A stretch of DNA of 64,000 nucleotides from UBA4479 sp963974935 (GTDB lineage: Bacteria > Pseudomonadota > Alphaproteobacteria > Rhodospirillales > Casp-alpha2): contig CAXBEV010000005.1 of NCBI GenBank assembly GCA_963974935.1, positions 1-64,000 on the forward strand, in the 5' to 3' direction. The translations under genes and the position numbers were made by a program. The first letter of the stretch is position 1. Each line of letters begins with the position of its first letter. The notes under the pieces were generated by a model. It was not told the DNA's origin. It was given only the letters and a program-made list of their open reading frames with translations, and did no database searches. This document shows, piece by piece, positions 43,554 to 53,127 of the stretch.

Positions 43554-44486
43554 ATGGCCGAGCCGAACCCACTGAGCTATCCGTGGATCGACAATTTTTT
43601 GAATATGATGCGTTCGAGCCGCAACGCGTCGATGAACACGCTCGCGGCTTATCGTCGTGATCTGACCGAATTCGCACGCTTCGCCGGGCGCCGCCAAACT
43701 GCGCCCGAGCGTGCGTCCGCCGATCAAGTCCGCGCTTATCTGAAAACGCTGGATGAAAAAGGCTTGGCCGCTGCGACCGCCGCCCGGCGCTTATCTGCGC
43801 TGAAACGGTTTTACCGATTTACCTTGGATATGGGGTTTCGCGAAGACGACCCCACCGCGGGCATGGACGGTCCGAAGCTCGGCCAACGCCTGCCTAAGTA
43901 TTTATCAGAAGCCGAAGTCGAGGCATTGTTGGATGCTGCTCAACGCCGCCCGGGCGCAGATGGCCTACGCGTGCAGGCGTTGATGGAAATCCTTTATGCC
44001 ACCGGTCTTCGGGTCAGTGAATTGGTGACGTTGCCGTTGTCGGCGTTTATTCGCGAAAGTCCGGTGCTGACGGTGACCGGCAAGGGCGGCAAAGAGCGCA
44101 TGGTACCGTTGGGTGAGCCGGCGCAGGATGCCGTGCGCAACTACCTGGAAATCCGCGACAGTTTTTTACCGAAAGGCCGTACGCAGGTCCGCAGCAATAA
44201 GTTTCTGTTCGCATCAAGGGCCCGGGAGGGACATCTGACCCGGGCACGCTTCGGCCAGATCGTCAAAGATTTAGCGGTTGAAGCCGGCCTCGACCGTCGC
44301 CGCGTTTCGCCCCACGTGCTGCGCCACTCCTTCGCCTCGCACCTGTTGGCGCACGGCGCTGATTTGCGCACATTACAACAGATGCTGGGCCACGCCGATA
44401 TCTCGACGACGCAAATCTACACCCACGTTCTCGAAGAACGCCTCCGCGCCCTGGTCGAGACCAGTCACCCGTTGGCGCATATGTAG
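43554..44486 (+). CDS. xerD: Tyrosine recombinase XerD
   Basis: A 310-residue site-specific recombinase of the XerC/XerD type that resolves chromosome dimers at dif. The SAM-like N-terminal domain (10-110) has TLAAYRRDLTEFARF. The catalytic domain has TGLRVSEL (first Arg), the HVLRHSFASHLL box (His and Arg), GHADISTTQIYTHV (His and nucleophilic Tyr). I assign XerD rather than XerC by overall likeness and its position between the shikimate genes and secA/accA; a paralogue elsewhere is expected. Confidence 0.9.
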   Translation: MAEPNPLSYPWIDNFLNMMRSSRNASMNTLAAYRRDLTEFARFAGRRQTAPERASADQVRAYLKTLDEKGLAAATAARRLSALKRFYRFTLDMGFREDDPTAGMDGPKLGQRLPKYLSEAEVEALLDAAQRRPGADGLRVQALMEILYATGLRVSELVTLPLSAFIRESPVLTVTGKGGKERMVPLGEPAQDAVRNYLEIRDSFLPKGRTQVRSNKFLFASRAREGHLTRARFGQIVKDLAVEAGLDRRRVSPHVLRHSFASHLLAHGADLRTLQQMLGHADISTTQIYTHVLEERLRALVETSHPLAHM

Positions 44487-44578
44487 GGGGAGGTCCCGGA
44501 TCGTCTCCGGCGTCCAGGATGACGATGTCAATTATTCGTCATCCCGGAAAGCTCGCAGGGCTTATCCGGGACCTCCCC
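44487..44578. repeat. Long intergenic palindrome (REP-like)
   Basis: GGGGAGGTCCCGGAT (44487-44501) pairs with ATCCGGGACCTCCCC (44564-44578), and the inner arms CCAGGATGACGA/TCGTCATCCCGG pair as well, forming one long hairpin right after the xerD stop. The arms read like the dispersed palindromes seen in many alphaproteobacteria. No second copy is in this window. Confidence 0.7.
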
Positions 44579-44717
44579 GACGCCTGCTCACGGTAACAAA
44601 CATGTGCGCCCGCGTTGACAGTGTGGGGCAAGGACTCTATCTCTTTCGCAGACCATCTAAGGGCCGCTGAGCGCGCGGCCCGGTTTACCTTTTCGCCTCG
44701 CGCGTCCGGAGCCTCGC

Positions 44718-47450
44718 ATGCTGCAAAATCTCGCCAAACGCCTGTTCGGCTCGTCCAATGATCGCTTTATTAAAACGCTGCACAGCACTGTTGACGCCAT
44801 CAATGCGCTGGAGCCCGATGTCGAGGGTCTCAGTGACGATGAACTAAAAGCCCGTACCGACTGGTTGCGTGGCCGTATCGCCAACGGTGAAAGCCTGGAC
44901 GACCTGCTCAACGACGCTTTTGCCACTGTGCGCGAAGCTGCAAAGCGGTCCCTGGGCCAGCGCCACTTCGACGTGCAGATGATGGGCGGCACGGTGTTGC
45001 ACCGAGGTATGATTTCGGAAATGAAGACGGGTGAGGGTAAAACCTTGGTCGCCACGTTGGCGGTATACCTGAACGCGCTTGAAGGGCTGGGCGTGCACGT
45101 GGTCACGGTCAACGATTATCTGGCTGCCCGCGATGCCGAGTGGATGGGCCAGGTGTATCGGTTCTTGGGCCTCACCGTCGGCGTCATCAAGCATGGCCTC
45201 AGCGATGACGAGCGCCGTGAAGCTTATGCCTGCGACGTGACGTATGCCACCAACAACGAACTCGGCTTCGATTATCTGCGCGACAACATGAAATTCAGCC
45301 TCGAAGAGATGGTACAGCGGCCTTTCAATTTCGCCATCGTTGATGAGGTCGACAGCATCTTGATCGACGAAGCGCGCACGCCGCTGATCATTTCCGGCCC
45401 GACCGAAGATTTGGGCGAGTTGTACTCGTCCGTCAACGCGCTGATTCCGGATATCGACGAAGACGATTATGAAAAAGACGAAAAAGCGCGTGCGGCATCG
45501 TACACCGAAGCCGGTATGGAAAAGATGGAAGGCCTGATGGCCGCTGCCGGGCTGCTCGAAGAGGGCTCACTGTACGATTTGCAGAACGTGTCGTTGGTGC
45601 ATCATGCCAACCAAGCGCTCCGTGCACACGTGCTGTTCGAGCGGGACGTCGACTACATCGTCAAAGACGACGCGGTGATCATCATCGACGAATTCACTGG
45701 TCGTATGATGGAAGGCCGGCGTTTCTCCGAAGGGTTGCACCAAGCGTTAGAAGCGAAAGAAAACGTCAAAATCCAAAACGAGAATCAAACCCTAGCCTCG
45801 ATCACCTTCCAGAACTATTTCCGCCTGTATCCGAAGTTGGCCGGCATGACCGGCACGGCGATGACGGAAGCCGGCGAATTCGGCGAGATTTACGGCTTGG
45901 ACGTGGTCGAGATTCCGACCAACGTGCCAATCTCGCGTAAGGACTACGACGACGAGGTGTATCGCACCGTCGAAGAAAAATACGCCGCCATCGCGGAACA
46001 AATTCAAGATTGCTATGCGCGCAAGCAACCTGTGCTGGTTGGTACCGTGTCGATTGAAAAGTCCGAAGCGTTGGCGGCTGCGCTGAAGAAAGCAAATATC
46101 CCGCACAACGTTTTGAACGCCCGCTATCACGAACAGGAAGCCTACATCATCGCCCAGGCCGGTCGGCCGGGCGGCGTGACCATCGCCACCAACATGGCCG
46201 GCCGTGGTACTGACATTCAGTTGGGCGGCAACTTGGAAATGCGTTTGGATAAAGAAGTCGACGACGAAATCGGCTCGCCGGCTTACGAGAAAAAAGCCGC
46301 CGCACTCCGCGAAGAGATTCAGCGCGACCGGGACATCGTTTTGGAAGCCGGCGGCCTGTTCGTGCTTGGTACCGAGCGCCACGAAAGCCGGCGCATCGAC
46401 AACCAGTTACGCGGCCGTGCCGGTCGCCAAGGCGATCCGGGTACGTCGAAATTTTACCTGTCGCTTAAAGACGACTTGATGCGGATTTTCGGGTCCGAGC
46501 GGATCGACGGCATGCTGCAAAAACTCGGCCTGCAAGAAGGTGAGGCGATTGTTCATCCGTGGGTCAACAAGGCGCTCGAAAAGGCGCAGTCGAAGGTCGA
46601 AGGCCGGAACTTCGAAATTCGTAAGAACCTGCTCAAATTCGATGACGTGATGAACGATCAGCGCAAGGTGATTTATGAGCAGCGCCGCGATCTGATGGCC
46701 GCCGAAAACGTCGCAGATGACATCGTCGATATGCGCGAGCAAGTGGTCAACGACATGGTTGCCGGAGCGATCCCTGAAAAAGCCTATGCTGATCAGTGGA
46801 ATGTGGACCTGCTGCACGAAGAAGTGCGGCGCGTGTTCGGCCTTGATCTGCCGGTACACGATTGGGCCAAAGAAGAGGGCATCGCCGATCAGGAAATCCG
46901 CGAGCGTTTGTTGGATATTACCAACCGTAAAATGGCTGAAAAAGCGGCCCAGGTTGGCCCGGACGTCATGCGTATGGTCGAAAAAAGCCTGCTGTTACAG
47001 CTGCTTGACCAAAATTGGAAAGAGCATCTTTTGACGCTCGATCACTTGCGCCAAGGCATCGGCCTTCGTGCGTATGCGCAGCGCGACCCGCTCAATGAAT
47101 ATAAGCGCGAAGCCTTTGATTTGTTCGAAGAAATGCTGGAAGGTCTGCGCGACCGCGTGACCACGGTGTTAGCACAAGTGCAGTTCCAAGAGCAGCCGGC
47201 GCCCGAGGCGTTTGAACGTCCGGCCCAGGAAATGCATGAAACCCGCTCGGACCCGGCCATTCAGTCCGGCGACGCGTTAGCTGCAGACACGCCCGCCGGA
47301 CCCACCCCCATCACAAATCGCCAAGCCGCCGGCGACATCGACCCCAACAACCCGGATACCTGGGGCCGCGTCCCGCGCAACGCGCCATGCCCATGCGGCT
47401 CAGGCAGCAAGTTCAAACACTGCCACGGCAAGGCGCAGGGGAAGGCGTAA
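44718..47450 (+). CDS. secA: Preprotein translocase ATPase SecA
   Basis: A 910-residue motor that pushes unfolded preproteins through SecYEG. Walker A is in SEMKTGEGKTLV, the DEAD-type Walker B is IVDEVDSILIDEAR, and the second RecA fold has TNMAGRGTDIQLGGN. The preprotein cross-linking domain and helical scaffold follow. The C-terminal zinc motif CPCGSGSKFKHCHG, preceded by a Pro-rich linker, binds SecB and phospholipid. GGAG precedes the ATG. Confidence 0.97.
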   Translation: MLQNLAKRLFGSSNDRFIKTLHSTVDAINALEPDVEGLSDDELKARTDWLRGRIANGESLDDLLNDAFATVREAAKRSLGQRHFDVQMMGGTVLHRGMISEMKTGEGKTLVATLAVYLNALEGLGVHVVTVNDYLAARDAEWMGQVYRFLGLTVGVIKHGLSDDERREAYACDVTYATNNELGFDYLRDNMKFSLEEMVQRPFNFAIVDEVDSILIDEARTPLIISGPTEDLGELYSSVNALIPDIDEDDYEKDEKARAASYTEAGMEKMEGLMAAAGLLEEGSLYDLQNVSLVHHANQALRAHVLFERDVDYIVKDDAVIIIDEFTGRMMEGRRFSEGLHQALEAKENVKIQNENQTLASITFQNYFRLYPKLAGMTGTAMTEAGEFGEIYGLDVVEIPTNVPISRKDYDDEVYRTVEEKYAAIAEQIQDCYARKQPVLVGTVSIEKSEALAAALKKANIPHNVLNARYHEQEAYIIAQAGRPGGVTIATNMAGRGTDIQLGGNLEMRLDKEVDDEIGSPAYEKKAAALREEIQRDRDIVLEAGGLFVLGTERHESRRIDNQLRGRAGRQGDPGTSKFYLSLKDDLMRIFGSERIDGMLQKLGLQEGEAIVHPWVNKALEKAQSKVEGRNFEIRKNLLKFDDVMNDQRKVIYEQRRDLMAAENVADDIVDMREQVVNDMVAGAIPEKAYADQWNVDLLHEEVRRVFGLDLPVHDWAKEEGIADQEIRERLLDITNRKMAEKAAQVGPDVMRMVEKSLLLQLLDQNWKEHLLTLDHLRQGIGLRAYAQRDPLNEYKREAFDLFEEMLEGLRDRVTTVLAQVQFQEQPAPEAFERPAQEMHETRSDPAIQSGDALAADTPAGPTPITNRQAAGDIDPNNPDTWGRVPRNAPCPCGSGSKFKHCHGKAQGKA

Positions 47451-47492
47451 GGCGCCCCCTGTTCAGATTTGTTGGTGTCAGTGATAGAGCGC

Positions 47493-48449
47493 TCAGCCCA
47501 GGCCTTTTTGGCCCATCGCTAGGAATTTGGCGCGGCGTTGTTGGATCAGCGCGTCGAGCGGGATTGATGCCAACTCGTTCAGAGACTTCTCGATCACTTC
47601 GGCGACTTTGTTGATCGCCACGTCCGGTTCGCGGTGGGCGCCGCCCAGAGGCTCGGAAACGATGCCGTCGATCACGGCGAGCTTGAACAAATCGCCGGAG
47701 GTCAGCTTTAGCGCCTCGGCGGCGTCGGCGGCTTTGTCTTGGTTGCGCCACAAAATAGACGCGCAGCCCTCGGGCGAAATTACCGAATAGATCGCATGTT
47801 CCAGCATCAACACCCGGTCGGCGACGGCCAGCGCGATGGCGCCGCCTGAGCCGCCTTCGCCGATGACGACGCTGACGAACGGTGCGCGGACTTTAATGCA
47901 GGTCTCGATTGAGCGTGCGATGGCTTCGGCCTGGCCGCGCGCTTCGGCATCGACGCCCGGGTACGCGCCCGGTGTGTCGACCAGCGTGATCAGCGGCAGG
48001 CTGAAACGGTCGGCCAATTCCATCAGGCGCTGCGCCTTGCGGTATCCCTCAGGCCGCGCCATGCCGAAGTTATGGCGAATGCGGGTTTCCGTATTGCTAC
48101 CTTTTTCGGTGCCGATGATCACCACCGAGCGCCCGCGAAAACGCCCAAGACCACCGACAATCGCGGTGTCTTCGGCAAATGCACGGTCGCCGGCCAGCGG
48201 CGTGAAATCGTCGATCATGCCTTCGATGTAGGATAATGCATGCGGCCGGTTTTGATGCCGGGCAACTTGTGCCTTCTGCCAAGGCGTCAGCTTGTTGTAG
48301 GTCTGCGTGAGCAGCCGTTGCACCTTGCTTTGCAGTCTGCTGACCTCGTCAACGATATTGACCTCGCCCTCACTCGACAGATGGCGAAGTTCCTCGATCT
48401 TGCTCTCAAGATCGGCAATCGGCTTTTCGAAGTCTAAATATGCCTGCAT
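47493..48449 (-). CDS. accA: Acetyl-CoA carboxylase carboxyltransferase subunit alpha
   Basis: A 318-residue subunit that, with AccD, transfers carboxyl from carboxybiotin to acetyl-CoA for fatty acid synthesis. MQAYLDFEKPIADLESKIEE is the standard start and fixes the ATG at 48449. PEGYRKAQRLMELADRFSLP, TPGAYPGVDAEARGQAEAIA and the oxyanion segment GEGGSGGAIALAVAD follow. It is convergent with secA. The 15-residue in-frame extension upstream has no family likeness. Confidence 0.96.
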   Translation of the reverse strand: MQAYLDFEKPIADLESKIEELRHLSSEGEVNIVDEVSRLQSKVQRLLTQTYNKLTPWQKAQVARHQNRPHALSYIEGMIDDFTPLAGDRAFAEDTAIVGGLGRFRGRSVVIIGTEKGSNTETRIRHNFGMARPEGYRKAQRLMELADRFSLPLITLVDTPGAYPGVDAEARGQAEAIARSIETCIKVRAPFVSVVIGEGGSGGAIALAVADRVLMLEHAIYSVISPEGCASILWRNQDKAADAAEALKLTSGDLFKLAVIDGIVSEPLGGAHREPDVAINKVAEVIEKSLNELASIPLDALIQQRRAKFLAMGQKGLG

Positions 48450-48547
48450 GGCTAAGTGCTTACCATCTTTGGGGGCGGTTTGGCGAGACTGCATTGCCGG
48501 ACCGCATCCACGTTACGTAAAGGTCGAACGATTCTAAACTGCTTTGA

Positions 48548-49531
48548 TCAGTTCCCGGCAATTTGTGCGGCGGTATCGACCAAAACGCGGGCTTGTTTGA
48601 TGGACGCGATGTCGATCAGTTTGCCGTCGAGGGTCACCGCACCCCGGCCCTGCTTTTGGGCTTCTTCCATGGCGTCCAAGATCGCTTGCGCTTGTGCGAT
48701 GGCTTTTTCAGACGGGCTGAAGACGTCGTTGGCGAGGTCGATCTGGCTTGGGTGGATGGCCCATTTGCCCTCGCAGCCCAACACGGCGGCGCGACGTGCT
48801 TGTGCGGCATAGCCGTCACCGTCTTTGATGTCGCCGAACGGGCCATCGATCGGCCGCAAACCGTTAGCGCGGGCGGCGACCACCATGCGCGCGATGGCGT
48901 AGTGCCACATGTCGCCCCAGTGTTCGAGCCGGGCGCCGTCTTGATCTTCAAGCGGGTCGGTTAGCACCACATAATCCGGGTTCGGCCCCCCGATGTTGGT
49001 GGTGCGCGCCTTGGTTGATGCGGCATAATCTGCGACGCCGAAATGCAGGGATTCGTTTCTGGGCGACGCTGCGGCGATTTCGTGCACATTCTGCATGCCG
49101 AGCGCGGTCTCGATGATCATTTCAAAGCCGATTTTTGTTTTGAAGCCTTTGGCCGCTTCGATTTGCGTCACCAACATGTCGATGGCGTAAATATCCGCCG
49201 CCGTGCCCGCTTTCGGGATCATGATCAGATCCAGCTTGTTGCCGGCTTGTTCGACGATATCGATGACGTCGCGATAGCAATAGTGCGTATCCAGGCCGTT
49301 GATCCGCACCGATACGGTCTTCGAAGACCAATCCAGGTCGTTCAGCGCTTCGATGATGTTCTTGCGCGCTTTTTCCTTGTCGTCGGGTGCAACCGCATCT
49401 TCGAGGTCAAGAAACACCATGTCGGCGGCACTTTCGGCGGCCTTTTGCAGGAATTTCGTGCTCGAGCCCGGGACCGCCAGTTCAGAGCGATTGAGGCGTG
49501 CTGGTGCCGGATTGACGATGGTGAAGCTCAA
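48548..49531 (-). CDS. L-malyl-CoA/beta-methylmalyl-CoA lyase-type protein
   Basis: A 327-residue member of the CitE/HpcH-HpaI aldolase family. It opens like Mcl1 (FTIVNPAPARLNRSELAVPG), followed by the metal-binding DMVFLDLEDAVAPDDKEKAR and the NIIEALNDLDW, RINGLDT and MIPKAGTAADIY blocks. The reaction would be cleavage or condensation of malyl-CoA or methylmalyl-CoA to glyoxylate plus acetyl- or propionyl-CoA, as in the ethylmalonyl-CoA or serine cycle. A TTG start at 49531 fits GGGGAG eight bases upstream better than the longer ATG at 49591. A (3S)-malyl-CoA thioesterase is an alternative. Confidence 0.85.
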   Translation of the reverse strand: MSFTIVNPAPARLNRSELAVPGSSTKFLQKAAESAADMVFLDLEDAVAPDDKEKARKNIIEALNDLDWSSKTVSVRINGLDTHYCYRDVIDIVEQAGNKLDLIMIPKAGTAADIYAIDMLVTQIEAAKGFKTKIGFEMIIETALGMQNVHEIAAASPRNESLHFGVADYAASTKARTTNIGGPNPDYVVLTDPLEDQDGARLEHWGDMWHYAIARMVVAARANGLRPIDGPFGDIKDGDGYAAQARRAAVLGCEGKWAIHPSQIDLANDVFSPSEKAIAQAQAILDAMEEAQKQGRGAVTLDGKLIDIASIKQARVLVDTAAQIAGN

Positions 49532-49591
49532 GGCCGTTCTCCCCAAAAGTGCACGTGCAAACGTTCTCACAAAAACGTCTGAATTTCGCAC

Positions 49592-49891
49592 CGCAACATG
49601 CCGCCCAAGCAGCGTTGTTGCAAGAAAAAGCGCTGACGTTGTGCAAAGTGAGGGCTAAGACGACCGCGGCGCACCGATGCCGCCTGCTCAGGGGATTGCG
49701 GTGTTAACGGCAATTATTTCCGTCAAAGCTGACAGCTTGATGGCGAATCGGCGCTGTTTGGTTTCAAATTTGTAAAAAATTGTTTATGCGCCGCACTTCG
49801 GCTGTCCTTGCTTATGCTGGCTTCGGTGTGCTTTTAATCCTGGCAACGCGTTGGGTCGGCATATTCGGGCCAACATAACCTGGAGAGACGC
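49592..49891. other. Intergenic region of 300 bases
   Basis: No gene or RNA is supported here. It separates the divergent malyl-CoA lyase and parvulin genes and should hold both promoters. A T/A-rich patch near 49765-49790 is the most likely promoter area for the parvulin gene. Confidence 0.4.
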
Positions 49892-50710
49892 ATGACTTTA
49901 AGAGCTTCTATTTTTGGCGCCGCTGCGATGGCATTGGTGACCTTGAGCCAGCCGGCTTTTGCCGAAGAGCCCACCGTGCTGGCCATCGTCAATGGCGACA
50001 AGATAACCCGCGCCGACTTGGACAACGCCTTCGCAAACTTGCCGGCGCAATATCAGAATGCGCCGTTCGAGCAGATGTTTCCGCTGTTGCTGACTAGCCT
50101 GATCGATTCCAAGCTGGTTGCCATCGATGCGCGGGCGCGCGGTTTGCATAAAGAGCCGGGCTATAAAGAGCGCCTGGATCAAATATCCGAACAGTTGCTG
50201 GAGCGCTACACGATCCGTCAGATCATCGAAGAGGCGGTCGCCGAAGATAAGCTCCGTGCTCGCTTCAAAGCGCAGGCTGCCGAGGTGGAAATGGAAATCC
50301 ATGCGCGCCACATCTTGCTGAAAACCGAAGCTGAAGCTGTTGACGTCATCAAAGCATTGGATGGCGGCGCGGATTTCGCCGAGCTGGCAAAAGAAAAATC
50401 CACTGGCCCGTCGGGACCGCGTGGCGGCGAGCTCGGCTATTTCGGCAAAGGGCAGATGGTGCCTGAATTCGAAACGGCAGCATTTGCGATGGACGCCGGC
50501 AGCTATTCATCGGCGCCGGTGAAAACTCAGTTCGGCTATCACGTGATCAAGGTTGAAGAGCGCCGGCAAGCAAAGCCGAAGACCTTCGAGGAAAGCCTTG
50601 AAGAATTGCGTGCCGAAGCTGCCGAAGAAGCGGGCTCACAATATGTGGACGGCCTGCGCAGCAAAGCCGAGATCGAGCGGTTTGGTCTCGACGGTAAAAA
50701 AGTGAATTGA
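49892..50710 (+). CDS. Periplasmic parvulin-type peptidylprolyl isomerase
   Basis: A 272-residue protein with a signal peptide (1-24, cut at AFA-EE). A SurA-N-like helical chaperone segment (27-125) is followed by one parvulin domain (about 135-235), with ARHILLKTEAEAVDVIKAL, GGELGYFGKGQMVPEFE and FGYHVIKVEERR. It speeds proline isomerisation in proteins folding in the periplasm. GGAGAG precedes the ATG. argJ starts 12 bases after its stop. Confidence 0.93.
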   Translation: MTLRASIFGAAAMALVTLSQPAFAEEPTVLAIVNGDKITRADLDNAFANLPAQYQNAPFEQMFPLLLTSLIDSKLVAIDARARGLHKEPGYKERLDQISEQLLERYTIRQIIEEAVAEDKLRARFKAQAAEVEMEIHARHILLKTEAEAVDVIKALDGGADFAELAKEKSTGPSGPRGGELGYFGKGQMVPEFETAAFAMDAGSYSSAPVKTQFGYHVIKVEERRQAKPKTFEESLEELRAEAAEEAGSQYVDGLRSKAEIERFGLDGKKVN

Positions 50711-50722
50711 TGGACCGATAAT

Positions 50723-51952
50723 ATGATCGCACGCTCGCCGCTGGCGCCTGAGACGTTCCCCGGTCTGCCGCCGATTTCCGGCGTTGAGATGGCGGCGACC
50801 AATGCGGCTATCAAGTATAAAGATCGTCCGGACTTGTTGTTGATGGCCTTCCAGCCTGGCACCGTGGCGGCGGGCGTGTTTACCAAATCGTTGTGCCCGT
50901 CTGCACCGGTTGATTGGTGCCGTCAGCATTTGCTGGGCGGCGAAGCGCGGGCAGTTGTGGTCAATGCGGGCAACGCCAACGCGTTCACCGGTGAGGCCGG
51001 GGCGGCGGCATGTGAAGAGGTTGTGGTTGCTGTCGCCGACGCGCTGACGTGCCGCCCGAGCCGGGTTTTCGCCGCATCGACCGGCGTCATCGGGGAAGTG
51101 CTACCTGCCGCTAAAATCACCCCGCACATTGCCGCGATGGCAGGCGCGCTGAAGGCGGATGCGTGGGCTGATGCCGCCGCCGCGATCATGACCACCGATA
51201 CTTTTCCGAAGGGGGCGACGCGCAGTGCCGAGATCGCGGGCACGCCGGTGACCATCAACGGGATCGCCAAAGGGTCCGGCATGATCGCGCCGGATATGGC
51301 GACCATGCTGTCGTTCATCGCCACCGATGCAGCGCTGCCGGCAGATGTGTTTCAAACCTGCCTGACTGCGGCGACTGAGGTCAGCTTTAATCGCACCACC
51401 GTTGATAGCGACACGTCGACCAGTGACACCGTGATGGCGTTTGCCACCGGGGCGGCGGGGAATACGATGGTCGATGACGCCGAAGCGCCCGAGCTTGCGG
51501 ATTTTCGAGATGCCCTGATGGATTTGTGTGTTGATCTTGCGCAGCAGGTTGTGCGTGACGGGGAAGGGGCGACGAAATTTATCACCGTCGCCGTGAGTGG
51601 CGCCGAGCATGATGCGGCGGCAAAACGGATCGCGCTCGCCATCGCCAATTCGCCGTTGGTCAAAACCGCGATTGCCGGCGAAGACGCCAATTGGGGCCGG
51701 ATCGTGATGGCCGTTGGCAAAGCCGGCGAGCGTGCCGAGCGCGATAAGCTGGCGATCCGCATCGGCGGTGTCGATGTTGCCAAGGATGGCGCGGCGGTTG
51801 CAGGCTTCGACGAAGCCCCCGTTGCCGCCCACATGAAAGGCGCCGAGATTGATATTGAGGTCGATCTGAACCTGGGCGAGGGCGATGCCGTGGTTTGGAC
51901 CTGTGATCTCACACACGGCTACATTTCGATCAATGCCGACTACCGGTCCTGA
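50723..51952 (+). CDS. argJ: Ornithine acetyltransferase / N-acetylglutamate synthase
   Basis: A 409-residue bifunctional enzyme recycling acetyl groups in arginine synthesis. The proenzyme cleaves itself just before the conserved Thr in APDMATMLSFIATDA, giving alpha and beta chains. NAGNANAFTG, the oxyanion-hole region SRVFAASTGVIGEVLP and the C-terminal EDANWGRIVMAVGKAGE are present. It starts 12 bases after the parvulin gene and its last 20 bases overlap mutT, forming a three-gene transcript. Confidence 0.95.
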   Translation: MIARSPLAPETFPGLPPISGVEMAATNAAIKYKDRPDLLLMAFQPGTVAAGVFTKSLCPSAPVDWCRQHLLGGEARAVVVNAGNANAFTGEAGAAACEEVVVAVADALTCRPSRVFAASTGVIGEVLPAAKITPHIAAMAGALKADAWADAAAAIMTTDTFPKGATRSAEIAGTPVTINGIAKGSGMIAPDMATMLSFIATDAALPADVFQTCLTAATEVSFNRTTVDSDTSTSDTVMAFATGAAGNTMVDDAEAPELADFRDALMDLCVDLAQQVVRDGEGATKFITVAVSGAEHDAAAKRIALAIANSPLVKTAIAGEDANWGRIVMAVGKAGERAERDKLAIRIGGVDVAKDGAAVAGFDEAPVAAHMKGAEIDIEVDLNLGEGDAVVWTCDLTHGYISINADYRS

Positions 51953-52400
51953 CGCGCCGAGCGGCTGCTGGGATGCGCCTTTCGCGGGGCGGGGCCGCGA
52001 TCTGCCAACGGTCCTGGTCGCGGCGGCGGCGATCATTGATGCCGATGGGCGTGTGCTGATCGCCGAGCGGCCCGAGGGCAAATCCATGGCCGGCCTTTGG
52101 GAGTTTCCGGGCGGCAAGGTCAATCCCGGCGAGTTGCCGGAATCTGCGCTGGTGCGTGAGCTGAAAGAAGAACTCGGCATCGATATTACCGAGACGTGCT
52201 TGGCGCCGTTCACTTTCGCCAGCCACGCCTATGACGATTTTCATTTGCTGATGCCGCTGTATCTATGTCGCATGTGGCGCGGTCAGCCGGAACCTCGGGA
52301 AGGCCAGCGTCTAAAATGGGTGATGCCGATGCGGCTTAGTGACTATCCCATGCCACCGGCTGATGTGCCGTTGGTGGCGTTGTTGAGAGACTTTTTGTAG
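51933..52400 (+). CDS. mutT: 8-oxo-dGTP diphosphatase (MutT-like Nudix)
   Basis: A 155-residue Nudix hydrolase that removes oxidised dGTP from the nucleotide pool. The Nudix box GGKVNPGELPESALVRELKEE, continuing LGI, has the full G-x5-E-x7-REUxEExGU spacing. AERPEGKSMAGLWEFP and the closing LKWVMPMRLSDYPMPPADVP match MutT. ATG 51933 overlaps the argJ end by 20 bases in another frame; a longer start inside argJ is less likely. Confidence 0.88.
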   Translation: MPTTGPDAPSGCWDAPFAGRGRDLPTVLVAAAAIIDADGRVLIAERPEGKSMAGLWEFPGGKVNPGELPESALVRELKEELGIDITETCLAPFTFASHAYDDFHLLMPLYLCRMWRGQPEPREGQRLKWVMPMRLSDYPMPPADVPLVALLRDFL

Positions 52401-52409
52401 GCGGGAGGT

Positions 52410-52514
52410 CATCCTTCGAGACGCGGCTTAAGCCGCTCCTCAGGATGAGGGCGTTTAACCTGCAAAAAAAACTCATCCTGAGGAGCGAGCGCAGCGAGCG
52501 TCTCGAAGGATGAA
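52410..52514. repeat. Long intergenic inverted repeat (TCATCCTTCGAGACGC type)
   Basis: TCATCCTTCGAGACGC (52410-52425) pairs with GCGTCTCGAAGGATGA (52499-52514), and the inner CGCTCCTCAGGATGAG arm pairs with CTCATCCTGAGGAGCG. It fills the whole gap between the convergent mutT and MarR-like genes. This is a widespread alphaproteobacterial dispersed palindrome by sequence type; there is one copy here. Confidence 0.75.
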
Positions 52515-52943
52515 TTAGCTACCGATATCCGCCGCCGTTTTGCACATTGCCGCCACGGCGTCATCAAAAAACCCGTCCAACTGCGCGCGGAGCGCTGGCG
52601 ATAAGGCCAGCAGTTTCGAGCGCGCATCCGTCGGGTTCGGCTTTTCGATGATCAGGCCGCGTTTGATCGCGGTTTCCACATACTTGGCGGCGGTCAAAGG
52701 GCTTTTGATGCCGGTGATCGAGGCCTGCGCATCGGTTTTGCGCACCGGGTCGGGGTTGCGCCACAGGAACGTCAAAAGGTCCCAATAGGCAGCGGAATAG
52801 AATGCTGTATCGCCGGCGAACAGCTCGACCCACTTTATGCCCATCTGGTCCAAAAACCCGAGATAGGCATGGCGGTCGGTGTCGGTATAGCGGAAGGGCA
52901 TCGCGGCAGAGACCTTTTGAACAAGTACCATTAGAAGTGACAT
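52515..52943 (-). CDS. MarR-like winged-helix protein
   Basis: A 142-residue protein with the helical dimer arm and winged helix of MarR-type regulators: YWDLLTFLWRN, then KSPLTAAKYVETAIKRGLI and the wing IEKPNPTDARSKLLALSPAL. The last motif (DARSKLLALS) is the MarR wing. The start may be at 52943 or at 52901 (PFRYTDTDRHAYL), which has a closer family likeness. No divergent target gene is within 180 bases; it may be autoregulated. Confidence 0.75.
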   Translation of the reverse strand: MSLLMVLVQKVSAAMPFRYTDTDRHAYLGFLDQMGIKWVELFAGDTAFYSAAYWDLLTFLWRNPDPVRKTDAQASITGIKSPLTAAKYVETAIKRGLIIEKPNPTDARSKLLALSPALRAQLDGFFDDAVAAMCKTAADIGS

Positions 52944-53127
52944 TAATTATATAGTCTTTGATTTGCGCGACGTCCAGCGGTAACGCATTCATAAATATGG
53001 ATAAATTATCTGATACAATTTGCTACACTTATTTTTGTATATAAAATTGACATTAAAAACAAGCTCATTTAAGGTTTCTTCATGTCGCTGCACCAAGCCG
53101 CAGCACCGTAAACAGGAGGACGAACTT

